A DNA stretch of 36,437 bases from contig CAZJQP010000050.1 of the NCBI GenBank assembly GCA_964548225.1, forward strand, positions 1 through 36,437, given 5' to 3'. Shown here one piece after another: positions 30,871 through 36,437 of the stretch (positions are counted from its first letter, which is position 1; each line of letters begins with the position of its first letter). The translations under genes and the position numbers were made by a program. This DNA is from CALMEH01 sp964548225 (GTDB lineage Bacteria > Acidobacteriota > Blastocatellia > Pyrinomonadales > Pyrinomonadaceae). The notes beneath the pieces were generated by a model. The model was given only the letters and a program-made list of their open reading frames with translations. It was not told where the DNA came from and made no database searches.

Positions 30871-32391
30871 AAAACTTATCTCCAACTTACAATCGAAAGC
30901 TGTTTCAAACATATCGCTTTTCTGTGTGGCGGCAAGCACTTCTCTTTCACACGATTTTTCGCTTTCCAATTTTATAATAAATTTTCCGTTTTCCAATTTA
31001 CATTTTACGTTTTTAACGCGGCTGTCATAGCTTCGGTCGAGCGCGTCCGCAAGACGCAAAATGCCGCCGAGTTTCCAGATTATTTCTTGAGTTGAAGGCG
31101 AAAGCGCGGCAAATTCGAGATGTTTTTCTTTTGGCAGAGAACCGCGATGATAGCGCGTTAAATTGCCGATAATGTCGCGTCCTTCCTCGGAAAACCCTGT
31201 GAGTTCCGAGTGTTTAATGAGATATTGCGAATGTTTATGGTGCGATTCGTGCGAGATATAATAGCCGATGTCGTGCAAAATCGCGGCGGCGGAAAGAAGC
31301 ACGCGCCAATGTTTTGAAAGATTATATTTCGGCGCAAGTTCGTCAAAAATAGTTTCGGAAAGTCGCGCAATTTGCAGAGAGTGTTCTTTTTCGTAGCCAA
31401 ATCGTTTGCCAAGCGCGAGAACGCCTAAGAGTCGCGGGTCTTTCAAATCCGAAATCGGCGGATGTAGCGCGATTTCGAGTTTTTGCAGACGGTCAATGAC
31501 TACGCCTTCGCGCAAGGCGAAAGCGCACGTTGTCAATTTTTTGATTTTCAAAGCCCGCATCACTCCCGCCAGAATTTGTCCGCCGGCGATAACGATTTCG
31601 GCGCGTTGCTTGCTTACGCCGGGCAATTCTATTCTTTGCTCGACATTCATCAAAGCGAGTTTTTCGTTTAATTTTTCGAGTGCGGAAAGTTCGATGATTT
31701 GTCCGCCTCTTTCGATTTTTTCTGCGCCGTTACTATTTTCCAAAATTACGCCGAGCGAAAGAATCGTGCCGCTTGTGCCGCTGGCTTCGCGCCATTGAAC
31801 TTCGCCGAGTTCGCGTGTCGGACGTTCGAGCGCAAGCGCAATTTCGGCTTGCAAATCTTTTATCTCACGCAATTTCGGCGGATCGTTGGCAATAAATTTA
31901 TCGCTCAAACCGACTGCGCCGAGCTTCATCGAAAAAAGTTTGACGGGCAAGCCGTTTTGCATTACGGAAAGTTCGGTCGAACCGCCGCCGATGTCAATAT
32001 TGATTAGCGAATTGCTTTTTATCGAATACGCGGCGGCAAGTCCGATAATTCGTGCTTCTTCAATGCCGGAAATAATTTCGATATGCACACCCGTTTCGCG
32101 TTCGACGGTTTCGATAAATTCATTTGCATTGTCCGAAGCGCGAACGGTTGCCGTCGCTACTGCATAAACTTTTTCCGCACCGCGGGATTCGGCTAATTGA
32201 CGAAAACGGCGAATTGTGTCCACCGCCCTTTCAATTGCTTCGGGTGAAAGTTGATGATTGGCAAGCGTTCCGTGTCCGAGCCGGACGGATTCTTTATCAC
32301 GCGCCAAAACCGTAAAAGATTCGGCGGAAACAGCATCAACGACGATGGTTTTTATTGAATTTGAGCCAATATCAATGGCGGCGAGTTTCAT
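30856..32391 (-). CDS. ppx: Ppx/GppA phosphatase with C-terminal HD domain
   Basis: 511 residues, the usual two-part design of exopolyphosphatase/pppGpp phosphatase. The ASKHA-fold N-terminus starts KLAAIDIGSNSIKTIVVDA; the phosphate loop INIDIGGGSTELS is near residue 138, and IGLAAAY and GGQILAGVM follow. The C-terminal HD-like domain has ILHDIGYYISHESHH near 373 and NLTRYHRGSLPK near 410. I chose the ATG at 32391 (MKLAAID); a start at 32427 adds 12 non-conserved residues. Hydrolyses inorganic polyphosphate or pppGpp; sequence alone does not decide. Its last codons run into the palindromic element. Confidence 0.9.
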   Translation of the reverse strand: MKLAAIDIGSNSIKTIVVDAVSAESFTVLARDKESVRLGHGTLANHQLSPEAIERAVDTIRRFRQLAESRGAEKVYAVATATVRASDNANEFIETVERETGVHIEIISGIEEARIIGLAAAYSIKSNSLINIDIGGGSTELSVMQNGLPVKLFSMKLGAVGLSDKFIANDPPKLREIKDLQAEIALALERPTRELGEVQWREASGTSGTILSLGVILENSNGAEKIERGGQIIELSALEKLNEKLALMNVEQRIELPGVSKQRAEIVIAGGQILAGVMRALKIKKLTTCAFALREGVVIDRLQKLEIALHPPISDLKDPRLLGVLALGKRFGYEKEHSLQIARLSETIFDELAPKYNLSKHWRVLLSAAAILHDIGYYISHESHHKHSQYLIKHSELTGFSEEGRDIIGNLTRYHRGSLPKEKHLEFAALSPSTQEIIWKLGGILRLADALDRSYDSRVKNVKCKLENGKFIIKLESEKSCEREVLAATQKSDMFETAFDCKLEISFESRL

Positions 32392-32536
32392 TAACAAAAA
32401 TTTACCACATAGAACCATAGAAAACATTAGAAGAACTAAAAATCTTGTGTTTTCTCATTACTGTAAAACTCAAATATAATTAGGAAACAAAACACGGCAT
32501 TATTAATTAACGTCAGTTCGGAATAAGGACTGGAGC

Positions 32537-32554
32537 GCAAGCGTCCCCGCTTGC
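32537..32554. repeat. small GC-rich palindrome in the gene-poor gap
   Basis: GCAAGCG at 32537-32543 pairs with CGCTTGC at 32548-32554; the surrounding sequence (GGAGCGCAAGCG, GAGCGCAGGGCGCG) is much richer in GC than its flanks. It looks like a fragment of a repetitive extragenic palindrome. The wider gap 32392-32651 shows no gene. Confidence 0.5.
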
Positions 32555-32651
32555 AATGAGCGCAGGGCGCGAAAAAGACTCGCATTACTCGGAAGTCTTA
32601 GGTGAACAAACGCCGTATTATCCGCTTTAGAACAGCTTTTAAGGGTTTTGG

Positions 32652-32945
32652 TAGTCTGCTTTTGTGCTTTGGCAGCCTGCTTTTGTGCTTTGGTAGCTTG
32701 CTTTTGTGCTTTGGTAGCTTGCTTTTGTGCTTTGGCAGTCTGCTTTTGTGCTTTGGCAGTCTGCTTTTGTGCTTTGGTAGCTTGCTTTTGTGCTTTGGTA
32801 GTCTGCTTTTGTGCTTTGGTAGCCTGCTTTTGTGCTTTGGTAGCCTGCTTTTGTGCTTTGGTAGCCTGCTTTTGTGCTTTGGTAGCTTGCGGTTGTGCTT
32901 TGGTAGCTTGCTTTTGTGCTTTGGTAGCCTGCTTTTGTGCTTTAG
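32652..32945. repeat. 21-bp minisatellite, 14 units
   Basis: Fourteen head-to-tail 21-bp units with the core TGCTTTTGTGCTTTGG. Only positions 1, 4 and 5 vary among most units, always C/T on the + strand; one unit at 32883 has GCGG instead of GCTT. Three frames are open. The + frame beginning at GTG 32602 gives (GSLLLCF)n, in which all three common variants are silent. The minus frame gives (TKAQKQA)n but has no start codon. A third frame gives (VACFCAL)n. Coding status is undecided; I treat it as a repeat. Confidence 0.9.
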
Positions 32946-32957
32946 GTTTTAGAAAAC

Positions 32958-33086
32958 AAGGGCAGAAACACGACTGTTAAGGAGTGTGTTGATGCTTGAG
33001 CATTTTGACACACTCCTTAACAGTCGTGTTTCTGCCCTTTTAAATTTTGACACACTCCTTAACAGTCGTGTTTCTGCCCTTTTAAA
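32958..33086. repeat. long palindrome plus exact 42-bp tandem duplication
   Basis: The left arm 32958-32990 is complementary to 33008-33039 (about 32 bp) with a loop that itself contains ATGC TTGA GCAT. The sequence 33003-33044 is then repeated exactly at 33045-33086 (42 bp, six times seven). It lies just downstream of the minus-strand kinase genes and may act as their transcription terminator. The arms share the core AACAGTCGTGTTTCTGCCC. No ORF is convincing here. Confidence 0.9.
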
Positions 33087-33094
33087 GAAAATCT

Positions 33095-33790
33095 TTATCC
33101 CGATGAATTTATCACGCCCGCAACGGCGCGGCGAAGTGCGCCCGAAACGCGATTGACCGAACGCGAGGCGTTTATGACTTTAAAGTTATAACGCTTGCTC
33201 ATTTTGTCGAATTCTTCCAAAAGCATTTTTTGATAAACGATAAAACTGTCGTATAAATCATCGCCGAGATGCAAATCCATTCCCGATTCCCAAAAATCGA
33301 AACCGCTTTCCGAAGCCAAAACACGCGAAACCAATTCTTCGGGCGAATCAATCCGCAGATAAAAAACCGCGTCCGGCACAAGCGCGATTTCGTAAATGCT
33401 CCGAATCCAATTTTCGTCGCAACCGCGCACAACGGCGCGAGCGATTGACGAATAAACATAACGGTCGGTCAAAACGATAAATCCGGCACGAAGCGCGGGC
33501 AAAATTTCGTTTTCCAATCTGTCGGCAAAATCCGTTGCGTAAAATAATTGCATCGTCAAACGTCCGAGCGTATGACCTTCTTTTGCCGCACGAATTCCGT
33601 GTCCGGCAAGGTTCGAGCGCGTCATTCCTGTGTCGAGAACCGCATAACCGCTGGCTTCGAGCCAGTTTCGCAACATCTCGATTTGCGTTGAACGCCCAAC
33701 ACTATCCGTGCCTTCGATCACAATTAATCTGCCCGCGTAATTTTCCATCTCGACACCGGGCAAAGCCGTGCCGTAAAAATTAAGTTTCAT
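33095..33790 (-). CDS. thymidylate kinase-like protein with altered Walker A
   Basis: 231 residues, homologous to its upstream neighbour and to dTMP kinases. The P-loop reads EGTDSVGRST: the invariant Walker A lysine (GxxGxGKST) is Arg. The DRYVYSS motif near residue 115 and YATDFADRLENEILPAL near 85 are kept. The Arg might reduce or alter ATP hydrolysis, so it may be a regulatory or structural paralogue. The ATG overlaps the stop of the first kinase gene by 4 bases (ATGA), so the two are translationally coupled, perhaps as a heteromer. A palindrome follows. Confidence 0.82.
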   Translation of the reverse strand: MKLNFYGTALPGVEMENYAGRLIVIEGTDSVGRSTQIEMLRNWLEASGYAVLDTGMTRSNLAGHGIRAAKEGHTLGRLTMQLFYATDFADRLENEILPALRAGFIVLTDRYVYSSIARAVVRGCDENWIRSIYEIALVPDAVFYLRIDSPEELVSRVLASESGFDFWESGMDLHLGDDLYDSFIVYQKMLLEEFDKMSKRYNFKVINASRSVNRVSGALRRAVAGVINSSG

Positions 33791-34455
33791 CTTTTCAAAT
33801 CTTTAAGAAACGGCGCAACGATTTTTCGCATTTCGCTTTGCTGTGCCTGAATGCTTTTCGTTGCATCAATTTTCGTCAAACCGTATTCGTTCACCATTTT
33901 GTCGTATTCATTTAGGATTTTTCCTTGAAAAATCTTAAAACTTTCTTCCGCGTCGTCCGTCCAATCCATATCAAGACCGGCTTCGTAATATTTGAGCGAC
34001 GGACGACCGGAAAGAATGCGGTCAATTGCTACTTCGAGCGGCGCACGAAAGAAAAAAGCAACTGTCGGTTTGACAGCAAAGTTATACACGCGCCGAACCC
34101 AATCGGGCGCACAACCGCGGGCGACATCTCGCGCAAAAGCCGTGTAAATGTAACGATCCGCGAGAACCACCGCGCCCGCTTTGAGCGGCGGAATAATATC
34201 GCGTTCGGTTCTGTCCGCAAAATCCGTTGCGTGCAAAAGCGAAAATGTCGTCGGCGTAAAACTCTGCTGTTTTTTGGCGCGTTTCGTCGTTTTTTTGACA
34301 AGCGGCGACGAGTTCCACTCAGAGAAAAAAACCGGATAACCTTCCGCCTTCAGCCATTGATGCAAAAGCTGAAGCTGTGTAGATTTTCCGCTTCCGTCCG
34401 TGCCTTCAACAATAAATAATTTTCCGGGAAATTCGTGTTGACCGTAAGAAATCAT
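33787..34455 (-). CDS. tmk: thymidylate kinase-like protein
   Basis: About 222 residues. The P-loop is intact: EGTDGSGKSTQ near residue 18. The nucleotide-site motif DRYIYTAFARD near 115 and HATDFADRTERDIIPPLKAG near 87 match the dTMP kinase family. It would phosphorylate dTMP to dTDP, though related kinases of other specificity exist. I use the ATG at 34455; a TTG at 34464 is a possible earlier start. First gene of a two-gene unit with the Arg-variant paralogue. Confidence 0.82.
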   Translation of the reverse strand: MISYGQHEFPGKLFIVEGTDGSGKSTQLQLLHQWLKAEGYPVFFSEWNSSPLVKKTTKRAKKQQSFTPTTFSLLHATDFADRTERDIIPPLKAGAVVLADRYIYTAFARDVARGCAPDWVRRVYNFAVKPTVAFFFRAPLEVAIDRILSGRPSLKYYEAGLDMDWTDDAEESFKIFQGKILNEYDKMVNEYGLTKIDATKSIQAQQSEMRKIVAPFLKDLKR

Positions 34456-34556
34456 CTCTAACAATTTACCACAGGCTTGTTAAATTTATCTTAAATTTTC
34501 GCGCAATAAAATCTTTTTTGCGCTGTGTTGGAGAAACAATTATAATCAAAAGCGGT

Positions 34557-34757
34557 ATGAGAATTATTATCAACGGCGAAACTAAAGAAATCGCAAACGA
34601 ATTAAATCTTGCAAGATTGCTTGAAACTCTCGCTTTGCCAAACGAGCGCATCGCCGTTGAATTAAACCGCGAGGTCGTGCGAAAAAAAGATTGGGAAAAC
34701 ATTTTTATAAAAGACGCAGACAAAATAGAAATCGTCCATTTCGTCGGCGGCGGCTGA
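34557..34757 (+). CDS. thiS: sulfur carrier protein ThiS
   Basis: 66 residues, beta-grasp fold: MRIIINGETKEIANELNLAR, then ALPNERIAVELNREVV, and the required C-terminal Gly-Gly as EIVHFVGGG. The terminal glycine is adenylated and thiocarboxylated, donating sulfur to the thiazole ring made by ThiG. Start at the ATG at 34557; an upstream TTG would add 13 atypical residues. No TPP riboswitch is visible in the 90 bases before it. thiF and thiH are not in the window. Confidence 0.92.
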   Translation: MRIIINGETKEIANELNLARLLETLALPNERIAVELNREVVRKKDWENIFIKDADKIEIVHFVGGG

Positions 34758-34893
34758 AAAAGTAAAAAGTAAAAAGTAAAAATTCAAAAGTGCAGATTAA
34801 GTTTTTTAATTTAGTCCGCATTTTTTTTCTATGATTATCTGTTAAAATTAAGAACATAGAATTTTTTACTTTTTACTTTTTACTTTTTACTTT
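34757..34893. repeat. heptamer-repeat hairpin between thiS and thiG
   Basis: AAAAAGT heptamers at 34757-34785 end in ATTC and face GAATTTTTTACT-type complementary heptamers at 34859-34893. About 70 bases of AT-rich loop lie between. The right arm ends 4 bases before the thiG ATG and leaves no Shine-Dalgarno, so translation of thiG may depend on the fold or on coupling with thiS. Confidence 0.8.
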
Positions 34894-34897
34894 CAAG

Positions 34898-35668
34898 ATG
34901 TCTGATTCATTTAATTTAGCAGGGAAAACTTTTAATTCGCGCCTGATTATCGGCACGGGAAAATATCGTTCGTTTGAAGAAATGAAAGCGGCGCACAAAG
35001 CGTCCGGCGCGGAAATGGTTACGGTTGCGGTCAATCGTGTGCCTTTGGACAGAAAAACCGAATCTTTTCTCGATTATCTTGCGCCCGAAATGCAGATTTT
35101 GCCGAATACTGCGGGCTGTTATGATGCCGAACACGCGATTCGCACCGCACGTCTGGCGCGTGAAGCACTCGAAACCGATTGGATAAAACTCGAAGTTATC
35201 GGCGACACCGTAACGCTTCTTCCCGATAATGAACAAACTCTGGAAGCGGCGAAAGTTCTTGTCAAAGAAGGTTTTATTGTTCTGCCGTATTTCACCGACG
35301 ATTTGATTATGGCGAAAAAATTGTTGGACGCAGGTTGCCCTGCCGTGATGCCGCTTGCCGCACCGATTGGTTCGGGAATGGGCGTGCAAAATCCTTCAAA
35401 CTTACGCATTATGCGCGAACAATTACCCGACGCGACGATAATTGTTGATGCCGGTGTCGGTGTTCCGTCAGATGCCGCGATTGCAATGGAACTCGGCGCG
35501 GACGCGATTTTGATGAACACTGCCATCGCTGAAGCCAAAGATGCCGCGCAAATGGCAACCGCAATGAATTTTGCCGTCCAAGCGGGAAGGCTTGCGTATC
35601 TTTCGGGACGAATGCCGAAGCGTTTATATGCGTCTGCATCAAGCCCAATCGAAGGTGCGATAAAATAA
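34898..35668 (+). CDS. thiG: thiazole synthase ThiG
   Basis: 256 residues, a TIM barrel of normal length. Family marks: LIIGTGKYRSFEEMKAAHKA near residue 17, with the family's conserved Lys; LPNTAGCYDAEHAIRTARLA near 68; VMPLAAPIGSGMGVQNPSNL near 150; and DAGVGVPSDAAIAMELGADA near 190. Condenses deoxyxylulose phosphate, dehydroglycine (or iminoglycine) and ThiS-thiocarboxylate into the thiazole. Follows thiS after a hairpin spacer. Confidence 0.96.
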   Translation: MSDSFNLAGKTFNSRLIIGTGKYRSFEEMKAAHKASGAEMVTVAVNRVPLDRKTESFLDYLAPEMQILPNTAGCYDAEHAIRTARLAREALETDWIKLEVIGDTVTLLPDNEQTLEAAKVLVKEGFIVLPYFTDDLIMAKKLLDAGCPAVMPLAAPIGSGMGVQNPSNLRIMREQLPDATIIVDAGVGVPSDAAIAMELGADAILMNTAIAEAKDAAQMATAMNFAVQAGRLAYLSGRMPKRLYASASSPIEGAIK

Positions 35669-35701
35669 GTGGAAAACGGAAAGTGGAAAGTGGAAAGTGA
35701 A
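35667..35701. repeat. heptamer tandem repeat after thiG
   Basis: Five 7-base units overlapping the thiG stop by two bases: AAGTGGA, AAACGGA, AAGTGGA, AAGTGGA, AAGTGAA. There is no matching inverted arm here; the sequence passes directly into the 21-bp-period repeat. Confidence 0.8.
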
Positions 35702-35706
35702 GACAA

Positions 35707-35958
35707 AGAAACTGTCCGTGTGCGTCGTTCAACGGTTCGTGCAGACGAGTCAACCGTGAGTGTGTGTTGTTCAACTGCGTCTGTGTGTGAGTCAACCGCG
35801 AGTGTGTAGCGTTCAACCGCAAGTGTGTGCGAGTCAACTGCTCGTGTGTCAAAGAAAGTCGGGAGTGTGTAACGATAAACCGTTCGTGTGTGTGAGTCAA
35901 CCGCGTGTGTGTAAAAATCTTTTGCTCGTGTGTGTCGTGCAATCGTTTGTATAAAATC
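35707..35958. repeat. degenerate 21-bp-period repeat, about 12 units
   Basis: Units start every 21 bases from 35707 to 35938 with the form [TG]TCAACCG-N5-GTGTGTGNG; the first base alternates T and G in several successive units, giving a 42-base super-period. Both strands are partly open (minus: repeats of THSRLTH type; plus: VCVSQPR type), but the + strand ORF is short and the minus ORF runs through thiG antisense, so neither is a convincing gene. It ends just before the cytochrome gene start at 35962. Confidence 0.8.
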
Positions 35959-35961
35959 AGA

Positions 35962-36333
35962 ATGTCGAAGTTTTTGAAAACCTTTACGATTTTATCCTTT
36001 GTCGCCTTTGCCGTTCTCGCTTGCGAGAACGGCAAAGGTTCGCGCAATAAAAGCTACGTCATCGCCGACAGCAAAACCTACGAAGCCTCGCTCTTTCGCC
36101 AAAACTGCGCCATCTGTCACGGACAAGAAGCCAACGGCAAAGAAATTGACGGCAAAATAATCCCAAGTTTAAGATACGGCGAAGCAGAAAAAAAGACCGA
36201 ACAAGAAATCTACGACCAAATAAAAAACGGCAAACTCCCGATGCCCGCCTTCAAAGACCAATTAACCGAAGAAGAAATTCAAAAAATGGTAAAATTTATT
36301 CGTAGAGATTTACAGGGGAAAGATGAAAAGTAA
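35962..36333 (+). CDS. lipoprotein cytochrome c
   Basis: 123 residues. The N-terminus MSKFLKTFTILSFVAFAVLA is followed by a lipobox Cys (LACEN), so the protein should be anchored in a membrane facing the periplasm. The single heme c site is NCAICHG near residue 55, and a Met ligand is likely in LPMPAFKD near 95. The rest (TEEEIQKMVKFIRR) is the C-terminal helix of small class I cytochromes. It may carry electrons to a terminal oxidase. The ATG at 35962 is chosen; an earlier in-frame start at 35905 would run into the 21-bp repeat. Confidence 0.85.
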   Translation: MSKFLKTFTILSFVAFAVLACENGKGSRNKSYVIADSKTYEASLFRQNCAICHGQEANGKEIDGKIIPSLRYGEAEKKTEQEIYDQIKNGKLPMPAFKDQLTEEEIQKMVKFIRRDLQGKDEK

Positions 36334-36342
36334 AAAGTTTTT

Positions 36343-36365
36343 AGCCTCGTTCACGAGGCTTTCCG
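36343..36365 (+). terminator. intrinsic terminator after the cytochrome gene
   Basis: AGCCTCG at 36343-36349 and CGAGGCT at 36354-36360 form a 7-bp stem with a 4-base loop, followed by TTCC. The T-run is short. It starts 10 bases after the cytochrome stop. A second small hairpin, CCGCG/CGCGG, follows at about 36363-36375. The remaining bases to 36437 hold no gene that I can support. Confidence 0.7.
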
Positions 36366-36437
36366 CGTTTCGCGGCCATTTGCCACGTCCGGTCACGGCG
36401 GGGTGTTTATTGTTAAATTGTAGTTATGGCGTGTTAA

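Noticed and set aside
32652..32945. CRISPR array
   Set aside because: Units are adjacent 21-mers with no unique spacers and there are no cas genes.
32648..32980. Plus-strand ORF encoding repeats of FCALVAC
   Set aside because: Its common unit differences are amino-acid changing, unlike the neighbouring frame, and the Cys-rich product resembles no family; more likely a shadow of the minisatellite.
34465..34556. TPP riboswitch upstream of thiS
   Set aside because: The conserved CUGAGA and ACCUGA elements are absent and the leader is too short.
35409..36047. Minus-strand ORF of 212 residues with THxRLxx heptad repeats
   Set aside because: It runs antisense through thiG for more than a third of its length and its repeat part is simply the 21-bp DNA repeat read in an open frame.
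36366..36437. Start of another gene at the right edge
   Set aside because: Only a small hairpin and a short ATG-GCG-TGT-TAA reading are visible; nothing supports a coding region.

Overview
The window looks like a chromosomal segment of a free-living Gram-negative bacterium of moderate to low GC. My best guess is an acidobacterium of the Blastocatellia/Pyrinomonadaceae type. That guess is an inference from the style of the nuo locus, the minor-pilin cluster, several lineage-type hypotheticals and the unusual intergenic repeats; no rRNA or other marker is present. I see no tRNA, rRNA, CRISPR array, phage or plasmid backbone.

Layout. (1) 1-1970: a dead IS3-family insertion sequence (about 61-1267) abuts an N-terminally truncated FHA-DUF4123 gene, a type VI secretion effector-chaperone-like protein. 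(2) 2065-3608: a PilZ protein and a YbdK-type carboxylate-amine ligase, closed by a strong terminator. (3) 3700-8935: a four-gene type IV pilus minor-pilin operon (FimT/GspH-, PilV-, PilW- and PilX-like, the last very large), closed by a bidirectional hairpin. (4) 9017-29545, minus strand: a roughly 20 kb respiratory complex I locus in the order nuoA-B-C-D-E-F-G-H-J-K-L-M-N. It lacks nuoI and is interrupted by non-nuo genes: a heptad-repeat coiled-coil protein, a SIMPL-domain protein, ribosomal protein bTHX, DUF1272, an AbiEii-like nucleotidyltransferase, a lipoprotein and DUF1684. Four more co-directional genes follow nuoN: a CAT-fold acyltransferase, two unknown proteins and a glutamine amidotransferase. 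(5) 29858-32391: a hypothetical protein convergent with a Ppx/GppA-HD phosphatase, with a palindromic element between them. (6) 32400-33090: gene-poor DNA holding a 14-unit 21-bp minisatellite and a large palindrome. (7) 33095-36333: a tandem pair of thymidylate-kinase-like proteins, one with an altered Walker A lysine; then thiS and thiG; another 21-bp-period repeat; and a lipoprotein cytochrome c.

How they work together. The nuo genes encode the membrane arm (A, H, J, K, L, M, N) and most of the peripheral arm (B, C, D, E, F, G) of NADH:quinone oxidoreductase. A NuoI supplied from elsewhere would be needed to complete the usual iron-sulfur chain. The minor pilins probably prime type IV pilus assembly, and the PilZ protein may link c-di-GMP to motility. 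ThiS and ThiG cooperate in thiazole synthesis.

The most unusual theme is in the spacers. At least ten intergenic gaps carry 7-bp tandem repeats, a different word at each site, usually followed by their own reverse complement so that the gap can fold into a hairpin. Two further loci carry 21-bp (3 x 7) minisatellites and another carries an exact 42-bp (6 x 7) duplication. This shared 7-bp periodicity is the best candidate here for an undescribed system.
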